DNA of 64,000 bases from Epiperipatus broadwayi (lineage: Eukaryota > Onychophora > Udeonychophora > Euonychophora > Peripatidae), in assembly GCA_028023455.1 (NCBI GenBank), contig JAQFVV010006246.1:2099501-2163500 (forward strand), written 5' to 3'. Below the pieces are notes generated by a model, which did no database searches, was not told where the DNA came from, and saw nothing but the letters and a program-made list of their open reading frames with translations. Positions 53,077 to 64,000 of the stretch are shown here, one piece after another (positions within the stretch are counted from its first letter, which is position 1; each line of letters starts with the position of its first letter). The translations under genes were made by a program, and so were the position numbers.

Positions 53077-54515
53077 TATATATAAAACACGAAGATCGGC
53101 CAAATGTTAGCAACGCAGTAATGATAAATGTCACTAAACGGCATGAAATATAATTTACTGCTTTAAAATAGATGACCTTTATTTCAATGCTATAATTTAT
53201 ATAAATAATATCACTATGCAGTTATATATATAGAGAGAGATATTTAGATTAATAAAATATACATGAAGATTTTATTTAGTAAAAAAAAAACATTAAGATT
53301 TACCCCCATCCCTTTTCTGATATTTAAAATAATTCAATCTCACCTTAGTGATTTTTATAATAACTGGAATATTTAAATACTATATTTGATATTTTAGGAG
53401 TATAAAAAATGAAGTAAGATTAGCAGTTATATAGGAAACAAATTATAAGTCACCCTTTCAGAATTTAATAAATAATTATAAAATAAATGTTTCAGAGCAT
53501 TAATTAGCTTGAGTTCTAGATTTTTTCTGGGTAGAAAATTCAGAGTTAAACAAATACATTTTTATCATAAATAAAATGTTGACTTGAAAAACAATTTGGT
53601 GAGTATATTAATTAATAATGCATTGTTTTAAATGGACATTAATAACTTGCTTCGTGAAGGTTTACTTAAAAAATGACAAAAAAGATTTTTATAAATTAAG
53701 CTCGCCAGTTTGTTTGAGATTAGCAAATTAATAAAAAAACATATATGTATAAAAAAAATCAAATAATGAATAACTATAAATAATTGACCGCACCAAAGTT
53801 AAGGAAAGTTAGAGCATATGAGAGAAAATTAGATTTATAAAAATCATTTAAAAACAAATTACATTTTAAATAAAGTTACAAAATAAAGTTAAATCACATA
53901 TTAGAAGAAATCTTGATAGATGAATTAGGCTAGATTTAGTTTCAATGGTGGCGGTTTGAAATAATTTACCTTGCAATTTTAAGAGTCCGATTTAGTAGTG
54001 CACATGCACAGCAATTGAAATGAAAGTTCTTAAACAACTGCAAGCTTCTATTAGCATTAAAGTTCTTAGGTCAGGCTTTTACTTCCCCTTGGGCAGCAGA
54101 ATGAGATGGCCGCTGAAGATGATGACCCAAAAGGGTCGGAAAAAGCTTTTACTAGATCATTTTTAGATTTCAAAACAGCATAGTGTCTAGTAGCAATCAC
54201 TTCTCTCAATAGTAGCTAATCTCCCTGTGATTCAAAATTCAGCCATTTTATACTTTTTCTTTTATCAGTTGCTTTTGAAGATGCAACAGTAAGATAACAT
54301 CCAAAAATAAATTCAAATCTATTTCCAGATTAGAAATAGATTTGACAACATGTTTTTAACAAAAGTATCTCTAATCTTAATCCCATTTTAAGTAAAAACT
54401 TTAATTAAAAATATACAGTTTAATAGAAAAAGTACTTTAAAAAAAAAAAGTTTAAAAAATGACGTATAATAAAATATTCACAAAAAAATCTAGATTTTGT
54501 TAGTATTTTCTCATA
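53077..54515. other. Unclassified non-coding stretch ending at a (TA)n tract
   Basis: AT-rich with one GC-richer island at about 53.94-54.16 kb (gagatggccgctgaagatga, gacccaaaagggtcgg with an imperfect hairpin). It may be part of the neighbouring LTR element. No coding motif was seen. Confidence 0.35.
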
Positions 54516-55183
54516 TATATATATATATATAGCTTTAGGCACTATTTCACTTATTATTTCTAAATAATACATGGGCAATTTAAAAGTATTGCATTAAATA
54601 ATGTTTTAGATGACTATTTATTAGTCTGCATTATAGTGACGTTTATTTCATGTTTAAAGAGGTTTATTTAAACTTCATTGTAACAATATTTCATACTCTG
54701 TAGTCAAGTTGCAATCTTTAAGTGTCCATATATATTCAATGGACCATTAGTAAGAATGGATTTCCATTCTTGCTATTAAAAGGTATGAAGGTTGCCTTGA
54801 CAGCAGTTAGAAATATTGGTTGCTATATTTATTGTGAATGTTTAGGTGGTTACTGGTTGGAAACTAATTATATATATATATACATGACAAAAGGAGCGGG
54901 ATAAGATATGATTTAAACACAGGTTAGTAGGTAGAAACATGAAGCACAATCTTAAGCTAAGATTGACTGCTTCAATATATATATATATATATATATTAGA
55001 AGTGAAATTGATTTAAAGTAAAATTATACATATTAAGTGAAGTTCATTTACAACATAGTTTTGGTATTTTTTTTTTAAAAATTCCAATGAAAAGCAAAAT
55101 GGCCCAGCACTTTTTTAAAAGGAATATTTCATATTTTTCCTTTTATATATATTTAGTGACATATATCTAAATATCAACTATAA

Positions 55184-55483
55184 TAATAAGGAAATTAGTA
55201 GCTCTAAACAAGCTTTTCTGATAAATACCACAAGAGAAAGCATTTAAAATCTTTATCTAGAATTATCCCTATCACCAAATCAATAATAATTAAGAATTAG
55301 ATAAATGGACTTGAGTTGGTATTTTAAATTTAGTGTCTGAATATTCTAGCATCTTAATGGTGAGACCATTAGCTCAAAACTGGTTTGGTGATAGGAATAA
55401 TTTTAGATAGAGATTTTGAATGCTTTCTCTTGTGGCATTTATCGTAAAAGCTTGTTTAGAGCTATTAGCATCATCATTCCATT
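55184..55483. mobile_element. Foldback element, 300 bp, 13-bp target duplication
   Basis: Flanked by identical atatcaactataa at 55171-55183 and 55484-55496. The inverted arms of about 80 bp (55199-55278 and 55385-55466) match with a few changes. The arm sequence (gctctaaacaagctttt, aagagaaagca) is related to the 13.1 and 60.1 kb repeats. Confidence 0.82.
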
Positions 55484-55608
55484 ATATCAACTATAAATGT
55501 CAAGTCAATTTAAAGTACAATATAGTTTTACATTTTTATTTGCTGTGCTAATATTAAAAAATTAAAAATAATAGAGATCCTTTTTTATATATTAAATGCT
55601 TTTATTTA

Positions 55609-55852
55609 CCATGCATTAAAAATAAAAAAGATAATTATTTCTTCAACCATAATTAGAATTTTTAGATTTAACTTGAAATAAAAGCATGGGTCATCCAAAA
55701 ATTAATTAAGTCAATCCCTATTTTTTATGTCAAGGGATTGATTTAAATAATTTCAGACCCCTCCCCCATGCTTTTATTTCAAGTTAAATTCCAAAAACAT
55801 GAATTGTGGTTGAAGAAACAACTATTTTTTTATTTAGTGCATGATAAATAAA
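55609..55852. repeat. Foldback MITE-like repeat, arms of about 85 bp
   Basis: The arms at 55609-55691 and 55768-55852 are imperfect reverse complements, best in the inner part (aacttgaaataaaagcatgg). The same family as 2545-2795. No clear target duplication. Confidence 0.75.
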
Positions 55853-57887
55853 CCACTTATTATAAAATAAATTTTTCTATTTTTTTAAGAATATTTTTAA
55901 TTTGGAACTAGAAAAAAAGTCAGTGGGAAATTTCTTATTCTTTGAATATCTTGACAGAAATATTAGGCTATATTGTAAATGCTTACACCTTATATTTTAT
56001 TATCATTATACTCAGTGCTTTTGTTAAAGTTAATTTGCTTATGTTAGTTACATGCATCAACAGATTTTAGTACTTGAGTGTTCACATGACAAGGAAAATA
56101 AGCTAAATAGAGATTTAAAAAAATAGTTCAAATTTACAATAACTTGTGCATCCCAAACTTCTTAATAATGAATGGACTGATATTGCACAAAAAACATTTC
56201 CTATAAAAAATGATAAATTTCTGGATAAAGTTAATGTCTTTCTTTTAGACAATATGAACAATCACAATTATAGATTACAAACATTCAAATTAATGCTCTT
56301 ATAATTCAATGAATATCATTTTTAAATATGTCTGTTAAGAATTTATGAGGAAACTTCTTTTGAAAAAAATCATTTAATTATCTCCCATTTTTGTTTTTGA
56401 TTTTTAAAGTTAATGCTGAGATATAAAGTCAATTTTATCAAGTGTTGAACTCATAGTTTATTTTCATTATTCAATATGATTTAAAACATTTCATTATAAG
56501 TAACATTTTGTGTGCATATCTCTTCCTGGTTGTTATTTAACATTTAAGTTTTCATTGTATTTTGTCAGAAAAAAATAATAAACACTAACTAAACTTCATA
56601 TGTGATTAATTACATGCCAAGGAAATCAATTTATTTATTTATTTATATTATCAGAGTGCATACATTTTTATACATTTAAAATTTTATTATTTATATGGAG
56701 ACAATTTCAAGTTAGAAGGTTTTTTTACTTCTAAAAAATGACTATTTTAAACATGGAAAAAAAAAAAGAAAAAACATTTCAAATAAAAAACAAATTAAAA
56801 AAATAAAATTAAAAATGTTATCATATAATCTAATAATATCTCTGGCCAAAATTTTTTAAAATATAATTTTTATTTTTTTTTTAAAATTTTTTTTAAAATA
56901 TACACATTTCATAGCTTTTATTTTCTCAGATTTTTATTTTTAATGACATTTAAAGAAGTTGATGTTAGGATATTATAAATATAAAAATGTGTTAAGCAAT
57001 TCCATGATTTTACAATAATTTGTTACGAAATTTTTGCATACTGTTTGTCATTTTGAATAATAAAATTTATTTTCCTATATGGTAATTATCCTAAGAAGGT
57101 TTATATAAATTAAATATGCTTGCAAATATTTTGTCCAAATACTGATAGAGCAACCTAGCAATACAATATTATTAAACAGTAACACTTGACCATTGTCAGT
57201 GATAGTTTGATATCCCATTAGCTATTATTTAATTTAGAATCTCAATTAAATTACATATAGGCACTTTGCAGCTTGAAAATGAGTAAGGTAACCACTTTTA
57301 TGCATTGCAGATAAAACATTTTTTTCTATTTGATGCACTAGAAGTGGGGCAGTTGCAAGAATTATTCAAATTATTTTTAAAATTATTTCTCTAAAACTGT
57401 AAACCACAGTAGAATTGAATTACAATGCTTTTTTATAAAAATAGTATAAATCCATAAAGATTTCTTAGATCAATGACATATCAGATATGTGATATAAATA
57501 TTGATATATGAAACTTAATTAATATATGTGATAGTTTCAAAAAACGTTTGACAACAGAAAAGACTGCACTTGGCACTGCTTAAGAAAGTGAAATATATTT
57601 TAATGTGTTAAACATATACATAGTTTTTTTGTTAATATTTATGAGTAAAATATTTAATCATCAAATGCAAAAAGTGCATGCCTGCTGTAGTATATGCTTT
57701 GCCTGTTACATACTTCTTGCAGGAACCCTTGTGCATCAATCTGCCAAATGACATCACTAAGTGAAATCATTGGGCCATGTAACACATTGTTTTGTAAAGT
57801 GCATTTTGCACTTTTGTCAATTTTTTTTATAATGATTGAATAATATGACAATGTAAAATTCTGTTTACATTTACAGAAAATGATAAG

Positions 57888-58718
57888 TAATAAACTAATG
57901 ATTAGCTTTTCAAGCTAATGCACATGCACTTTATGAATCTTAATAATAAATGAATACTTCTCATCTCCAACACAAGATAAAGTTTTTGTGAAAGAATAGA
58001 ATGAATCACCTATTCTTTCAACCCAAATGCTTAAGTATGGGCAAATCTTAAGTACTGGGAATGAGAGTGTTTAAGATAATAACCAATCACTTTAAATTGC
58101 TTTTACTATGTCTGAATAAATGATGCCTGCGAAATTTACTAGAATTTATGATACGTCATTCTTAAATAAAATTAAATATATGTAAATGAGATATTTATTT
58201 TATATAGTGCGATGTTTGGGTTGAAAGAAAAGATGATCAATTCTATTCTTTCACAAAGTCTTTATCTTGTGTTGGAGATGAGAAGTATTCATTTATTATT
58301 AAGATTCATAAAGCACATGTGCATTAGCTTGAAAAGCTGATCATTAGTTTATTACAATTCATAAACATCACGCTATATAAAATAAATATCTTATTTATAT
58401 ATGTTTAATTTCATTTAAGAATGACATATCGTAAATTCTAGTAAATTTCGCAGGCGTCATTCATTCAGACATAGTAAAAGTAATTTAAAGTGATTGTTTA
58501 ATATCTTCATGCTCTCATTTCCAGTACTTAAGATTTGCCCATACTTAAGCATTTGGGTTGAAAGAATAGGTGATTCATTCTATTCTTTCATAAAGACTTT
58601 ATCTTGTGTTGGAAAATGAGAGTATTCATTTATTATTAAGATTCATAAAGTGAATGTGCATTAGCTTGAAGAGCTGATCATTAGTTTATTACAATTCATA
58701 AACATTGTGCTATATAAA
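57888..58718. mobile_element. Composite foldback element, 831 bp, 13-bp target duplication
   Basis: Flanked by identical agaaaatgataag at 57875-57887 and 58719-58731. Arms of about 170 bp (57888-58059 and 58521-58691) match the family at 26589-27148, sharing caacccaaatgctta and gcaaatcttaagtact. The right half is partly duplicated inside (58.21-58.39 kb), as if a second copy had joined. Non-coding. Confidence 0.82.
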
Positions 58719-60027
58719 AGAAAATGATAAGGAAAAAGTTGTAATGCTTAAAACAGATTACAAACAATCTAATCCATAAAAACACAAGTTTATGAGTGGT
58801 TTAATTGTTAAATTTACCAGCAAGTCAAAACAATAGTGATTTTTAAAATGCAAATGGCTTTTTTTCAAATTTAGTTCTTAATAGTCAGGCATTTCATCTG
58901 TAAGTCCTGAAACATTTATGTGATGCAGTAGAACATAAATGTTCTATTTTGTGACTAAGAAAAAAATGCAAGCTTCGCCCACACAAAGTGTGATATCTCA
59001 AAGCCTTGAGTGTGAAACACTTTTTAATTAAATTCAGAATGATCTAGCTTATTCAACCATATTCATTTGATTTATTTTTTGCCATTTTTTAATCTCTCAA
59101 ATGAAAAAATGTCTCAATTTTTTTTTGTAGACTTGGAAGTCATGGAAAAAATAACACATTAATAGACATCACTTTGCAAATACTTTTGGACTACATTGAA
59201 AAATGCATTTAGATCAGTGTATTGCATCAAATGTATAATTATTTGAAAGTGATTAAATTTATAACACTTAAAAATAAATAAACAATTTATTATAAAATTT
59301 AGGTTATTAATGAATATCCCTGTGTATGTTTTCAAAATTTATGAGTTTTGCACTTCACGTTTTATTGAAAAATCAATTTTCAAAATTTTGGATATGGAAT
59401 TTTATCATCAAAACTTTTTAAAACCTAGTCTTATTATTTTTAATATAGAAATCTTGATAGAAAAGGCTTATTAATTATCTTACAATCAGATATTTTAAAA
59501 GAAGTATTCTTCTAGTTGTATTAAAAATTGTATTGTTATTTTCAATATCCTAATTGTAAAATTATTTCACTAAACTAATTACAATATCTTGTGTACTTTG
59601 TGCTAATTATTACATATAAGAAGTTTATTTTGTCACAGTTCATAATCTATTTCTAAAATAGTTTCTCACCTGTATAAATTAATTTGTAAATATATTTATT
59701 TCAAATTTTCTCTTCAAATATAAATGTTCAACTTTTCTATAAATGATATACCTTAATACTATGCACAGTATCTAAAAACATAAATTAATGAACTTTAAAT
59801 TAATGGGCATTACAAGTTAAAAGTAAATATTGGGTTTTATATTTATCTCTTTAAGTAAGCAAAATCATATTTTAAAAACTATTCTGTTTTTGGTAAGAAC
59901 ATATATATAAATTGGTTCATGGTAGTAAATTAAATCTTACTTATCTTTAATATAAATAGGCTATAATAATTTCCAATTAGTCATTTAGTTTATATATTAT
60001 TTTTAAATGAAAATAATATATATATAT

Positions 60028-60458
60028 ATGACAATCAAAACAAGTTATAAATTTCATAACTTCCCTTTGAGCTTGCATTTTATGATCACTAGATGGAGTT
60101 TTACCAATAGCTCCTAACAAGATTTGTTTACATAAATGCTGAAAAAGATAGAATTCAAAATCTCTATCGTTGTCACCCATTTCCAGACCAGCTGGTTTCG
60201 AGCTAATTGGCTCATGTCAGTGAAGGGCTGGGAGGCCCTTCAGACCAGCTGGTTTCAAGATAATTGGCTCATGTCAGTGAGGGGCTGGGAGACTAGAAAC
60301 TAGTCTTCCAGCCCTTCACTGACATGAGCCAATTAGCTTGAAAACAGCTGGTCTGGAGGTGGGTGACAATGATAGAGATTTTGAATTCTATCTTTTTTGG
60401 CATTTATGTAAACAAAGCTTGTTAGGAGCTATTGGTAAAGTTCCATCTAGTGATCATA
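60028..60458. repeat. Foldback repeat just upstream of exon E
   Basis: The left half (60028-60297) contains gcttgcattttatgatcac, ttcaaaatctctatcgtt and a duplicated ccagaccagctggttt module. The right half (60300-60458) is its inverted copy, ending at (TA)n about 40 bp before the exon E acceptor. The same family as 13.03-13.25 kb. Confidence 0.85.
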
Positions 60459-60499
60459 TATATATATATGCAGAGAGAAATACATATAAAATGTTTCAG

Positions 60500-60662
60500 A
60501 TTCAAGATGGTGATTATGCGGAAGCACCTTCTCTGGGGAAATGGTGTCAGCAAAATATATTTCCACCTTCAATTTCATCTACTGGTAATACTCTCTTGGT
60601 TCAAATGATATCTAATCAATGGACAACTAAGAATATATTTCGTTTAGAATTTATTACTTTTG
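60500..60662 (+). CDS. CUBN: Cubilin-like CUB exon E (C-terminal half, completes the CUB begun in exon D)
   Basis: This exon joins exon D in phase 0 to give NNYLK/IQDGDYAEA, then SLGKWCQQ with the fourth Cys, PPSISSTGNTLLVQ, and FRLEFITFG closing the domain. Exons D and E make a CUB of about 114 residues. The acceptor is aaaatgtttcag and the donor is ttg/gtatgt; it leaves in phase 1, as every CUB end here does. The WCQ in place of YCG and the short RLEF end make it a divergent CUB. A foldback repeat ends about 40 bp upstream, and the open frame runs unbroken from that repeat through the acceptor into the exon. No following exon starting with a CUB N-terminal half was found before the window ends. 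Confidence 0.85.
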
Positions 60663-61682
60663 GTATGTACTTTTTATTTCTTTGAAAAACTAATAATATA
60701 TATATATATATAGAAAAATATCATTTAATTAGATTATGTGGAGAAGACAACAAACATATTATGTACAGAAGGTTTTATAATATGAAAGTTAATAAACATT
60801 TTATTTTTATGTATTTATATAAAAAATGAAAGAAATAGTCAAGATTGTATTAAAGGGTCACAAGCACAAAGATTGAGGAAAGAGGATATCTAATTAGGGA
60901 AATTGTATATGAAAAAACAAATAGTTTACACTTACGTGAAAATAAAAATTAAATAAAGTTTGAAAATATATATGATAATCCCAAAGGAAGGGTATTATTA
61001 TTTGGCATAAGAGCAGGAGTTTTACATACAAAAAAAAAAAAGGCAAAAATGTAGGGGGAGGAAGATATTTATTACTTTTTTTTGTAGTGTAATACATTAA
61101 AAAGTAAAGGACGAGAGGGAGAGAATGAATTGTTTTGTGGACTTTGATGCTGCTATATTCAATACAAATTCAATCAAACACTCTAAATAAAAATGAACTG
61201 GCTGTTTTTAACCAAAAAAACTTAAAAAAATTGACTTTTTTTAAAATTAAAAACTAAAAATTATTACAAAACTTTAAATAAACATTTTTTCAAATAAAAA
61301 TGCTTTAAATCAACACAAAGTTTATTTTGAAACTTATTTTTATTAAGTTAAAAAAAAATTTCTTGTAACATGCAATGGGGTGGGTAAATGTTTTCTTTTT
61401 TTATCTTTAATTTTTTTAAAATTCCCATTGAATTTTTAAAATATAGAAGTTTGCCAAAAAGAACCTTTCAATGAAAACTAATACTGAGATTTTCAATTAC
61501 ACAATGAATGTTCAAATTTAGTTATAGTAGTATTAAAACTAGTATAAATCTTAAGTTGAGACTATAATTCTCTATTCCCTTACCACTTCTGAAAATAAGA
61601 AAAAAATTTCTAAAGATAAAAGAATCCAAATTTCAAAACTAATTTTTTTTTTCAATTACAAATAAGAAAATAGGATACTTAT
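60663..61682 (+). other. Presumed downstream intron, AT-rich
   Basis: Follows the phase 1 donor of exon E. It contains a (TA)n tract and homopolymers, and at 61447-61550 the left copy of a direct repeat shared with 63458-63568. No CUB-like exon was seen. Confidence 0.5.
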
Positions 61683-62519
61683 GGATTAGTCTGGACACCA
61701 AGATTGATTATGAATAATTCTGGACATTATAGTTGTCAGCCATGTTTTTTATTATACATTTTTAGGGGCATAATTATTCCATAAGTGTAACAAATATGTT
61801 TTACTTTTTAATATTAAAAAACACCAATAAATCAAATATAAATTCCTGTTAACTTTAAAAAAGTAGCAATAAGAAAGGATCATAACTGGCTATGAATATG
61901 AGAAGTACATCATCTTGAAAGTGCTCAGCCATTTAATTTAATTTTCAATTTGTTGTTATAGCTTTACGTTACAAGTGTGAAAGCATGATTTAATATTATT
62001 ATTTTGGACAAATGTAAAGTATAAATATACAAGTTATTACTTAATAATTTTATTATAAATTCCATTCACAACATGTAACTAATCAATTCTTTTATATATT
62101 GTATCACATCTAAATGCTAACATATTCATAACGTTGGTTTTATATTCAAAGTCCTTGAGCTTCTGAGTGAGTAATTGACCTTCAAGTTGATTGTTTTTCA
62201 TGCAAATCTTATTCATCAAAATGACTACCATTTAGAATCTTCCATTAGTATTTACAAAAGTTTGGAATACTGCCCTCCCAAAAAGTGAAATAATGATCAC
62301 AATACAAGACTTTATGTTCAACCAGACACAATGGTAATGCAATGTGAAAATTTATCATAAAAGAATATTTTTTGATTATAGTCAGGTTCATTTATAACCA
62401 GTGTAAAGAGTTTATGACTATACAATGGGGAAAATGACAGTTATATTTGTCCAATAAAACAGTTATGAATTGGAACAACTACCTCTGAAAAGTTTTCACT
62501 TATAACCTTTTATCTAAAC

Positions 62520-62982
62520 CATTATGTGAAGTTGGAGCTCCTAACAAAATAATAAATAATCAGAGAAAACCTTCTAAGCAAATGGAAGAACCAATAGGGG
62601 AGAATTACGGCTGTGGATATTCAGTGGCTTGTGCAGAGAAGCCAGTGAGTGCTTTATAGTAATTGTTCCAGGGAGAACTGTTACCATTCTTATGAATGCT
62701 GTTAAAGAAAATGTGGCTGATGTATCTATAATTTATTTGAATTGCTTGAAGGCATGTAAAGCGATGATTTACATCAGGTTAATAACTGATATAACTTCAT
62801 GGATCCACATACAGGTATGTATATGCAAAATTTCAAAAGACTATGAGGTCTAGCCAAATAGTGGAACAAGAAGCATTAGACAACCACACGACATCACATA
62901 CAATACTATTTATGTGGCAATGTTTGAATAAAGTATTTGTGATGGTTTTGCAGGCCATTAGATATTTCAGGCTGCCAACATG
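62520..62982 (+). pseudogene. ISXO2-like (Merlin) transposase relic
   Basis: The plus strand shows LWIFSGLCREASECFIVIVP, GRTVTILMNAVKE and IIYLNCLKACKAM. These follow the family order WVFGGxxRxxxxCFLxxVPdR, xxTLxxxI, IxSDxWKAY. The D of SD..KAY is Asn here, and the first catalytic Asp region (VGAPN, in another frame) has also lost its Asp. Near 62.91 kb a further frame gives LFMWQCLNK, like the C-terminal EFMWRRKH. At least two frameshifts and several stops make it non-functional. About 150 residues of homology are visible; the N-terminal part is not recognised. Confidence 0.6.
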
Positions 62983-62992
62983 AATAACCTAC

Positions 62993-63160
62993 ATTAGTCA
63001 CTTTATTTTTTTTTAAATCTCTTAGCTTAAATTAATTTTTTATTTAAAATTTATTGTCATACTTAACCCATGTTAGTCACTTTTTAAAAAAAAAAAACAA
63101 AGAACACTTTAGCTTCAATTATTAAATTAATTTTTTATTTAAAATTTATTGTCATTGTTT
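62993..63160 (+). repeat. Tandem duplication, about 80-bp unit, 2 copies
   Basis: The blocks cattagtcact or gttagtcact, then a T or A run, ttagctt, and taattttttatttaaaattt occur twice in order. The duplication lies inside the 3' part of the Merlin-like element. Confidence 0.75.
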
Positions 63161-63457
63161 TGTATTATTTCTGCGAATGTAATTTATAATACATTATATA
63201 TTTATTAGGATTGCAAGATAACTATGTCTCTAAAAATATATAATAAAAACATGACTGCCAATCATAATGTCAGGAATTATTCATAATCAATCTTGGTGTC
63301 CGGATTAATTCTTAAATACCAAAAATAATTATTTGAAATTTATCTATACAGTATTTTGTAAATCAATAAAAAGCATATTTTTTTATTCCTCCAAATCTCT
63401 CTCCCACTCATCCACTACCCTCTTTTCTAAATCCAATAAAAAAAAAATTTAAATCAT

Positions 63458-63568
63458 AAAAGTTTGCCAAAACACTAAAGACCTGTCAACGAAAACCAAT
63501 AGTAATGTATTTTAGATTACAATGTGAATTTATAAATTAATCATAGTAATATTACCACTAGAATAAAC
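63458..63568 (+). repeat. Direct repeat flanking the Merlin-like element (right copy)
   Basis: Matches 61447-61550 in order (agtttgccaaaa, aatgaaaac versus aacgaaaac, agtagtattaaaactag versus agtaatattaccactag) with moderate divergence. The repeats sit about 135-150 bp outside the transposon ends, too far out to be a target duplication. From 63569 to 64000 nothing recognisable is seen. Confidence 0.6.
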
Positions 63569-64000
63569 TGCATTTTTTGCAAAGAAATCTATAGTTTCTC
63601 AAATAATCATCTGAGTGTTTAAAACAGTGTTTAAGGACTCAATTTAAAAAAAAATTAAAATTTGGTAAACTGATTAGATTGATAACCTAATATTTTTTAT
63701 AAAACAATTTAATAAATTTCATTCTTATAATTAAGTTCTATTTGCATGATAACAAAATATAATTTTATTCATATAAATCTTATAACAATATATTTTATAA
63801 TTGATTTCTGTCCCAGAAATGAATGCACACTTGAACTCACATGTTTAGATATTGTTTTTGCCTTTATGCATGAAAATAAAATAAATAATAGGTCATTACA
63901 CATAAAATATTCCACCTTATATTATTAGCAAACAAACATTTTAATTTGTCTATGACATATATGTGATTATACTTATTTAAATTTCACAATAAAAAAACCT

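Larger units (their letters stand above)
40831..60499 (+). other. Intron 4 of the CUB gene
   Basis: A phase 0 intron of 19,669 bp splitting the last CUB before its DG loop. It carries the Gypsy-type relic, the 474-bp array, two LTRs and several foldbacks, listed separately. The stretches 48.3-49.2, 55.85-57.87 and 58.73-60.03 kb show nothing recognisable. Confidence 0.8.
61683..63310 (+). mobile_element. Merlin-like DNA transposon, about 1.63 kb, dead
   Basis: Terminal inverted repeats of about 80 bp (61683-61768 and 63229-63310) share gacaccaagattgattatga and ataattc with few mismatches. A decayed ISXO2-like transposase lies inside in the sense orientation. No convincing 8-9 bp target duplication remains. 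Merlin is inferred from the transposase type plus the inverted ends. Confidence 0.65.

Noticed and set aside
60338-60499. Start of a longer protein upstream of exon E
   Set aside because: The segment is the inverted arm of a repeat found at 13.1 kb. A clean acceptor at 60499/60500 and phase agreement with exon D make it intron.
1-64000. CRISPR arrays, operons or other prokaryotic systems
   Set aside because: Composition, introns and element types are eukaryotic, and direct repeats lack regular spacers of even length.

Overview
This 64 kb window is eukaryotic: very AT-rich, with one spliced gene whose small exons sit in introns of 4-22 kb. Nearly all of the rest is transposon remnants, foldback repeats and (TA)n microsatellites. 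The exon style, nested RTE-type LINEs, a Gypsy-type LTR element and a Merlin-like DNA transposon fit a mollusc, perhaps a cephalopod with an expanded repeat-rich genome. That placement is inference; nothing in the window fixes the species.

The only convincing host gene is on the + strand. Five exons (4295-4455, 14446-14627, 36721-36877, 40649-40830, 60500-60662) encode tandem CUB domains with no EGF module between them. Each CUB is split over two exons: mid-domain introns 2/3 and 4/5 are phase 0, and the introns between domains are phase 1. Splice phases join in frame through all five exons, giving about 281 residues: the C-terminal half of one CUB followed by two complete CUBs. The best reading is an internal piece of a cubilin-like multi-CUB receptor. 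The 5' and 3' parts of the gene lie outside the window.

Intron 1 (about 10 kb) holds a minus-strand RTE LINE relic interrupted by a plus-strand RTE relic (6.3-11.6 kb), a perfect 52-bp-arm palindrome (12.4 kb) and a dispersed repeat family. Intron 2 (about 22 kb) holds a perfect 73-bp-arm palindrome (16.1 kb) and a GC-richer unclassified block (16.3-19.4 kb). It also holds two LTR-like direct repeats around 25.8-29.3 kb, with a nested foldback element whose empty site is preserved at 33.9 kb. A further LTR-like arrangement with a tRNA-Lys-like primer site on the minus strand lies at 29.6-32.2 kb. Intron 3 (3.8 kb) is nearly featureless. Intron 4 (about 20 kb) carries a decayed Gypsy-type retrotransposon with both LTRs (41.2-46.7 kb) and a 474-bp tandem array ending in a suspicious A-rich inverted junction (46.7-48.3 kb). 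It also carries two further LTRs (49.5-51.1 and 51.8-53.1 kb), several foldback elements with 12-13 bp target duplications, and a foldback repeat ending about 40 bp before the last exon. Downstream of the last exon is a dead Merlin-like transposon with about 80-bp terminal inverted repeats (61.7-63.3 kb).

No tRNA, rRNA or CRISPR was found. No intact transposase or reverse transcriptase ORF remains; every mobile-element coding region is broken by stops and frameshifts.
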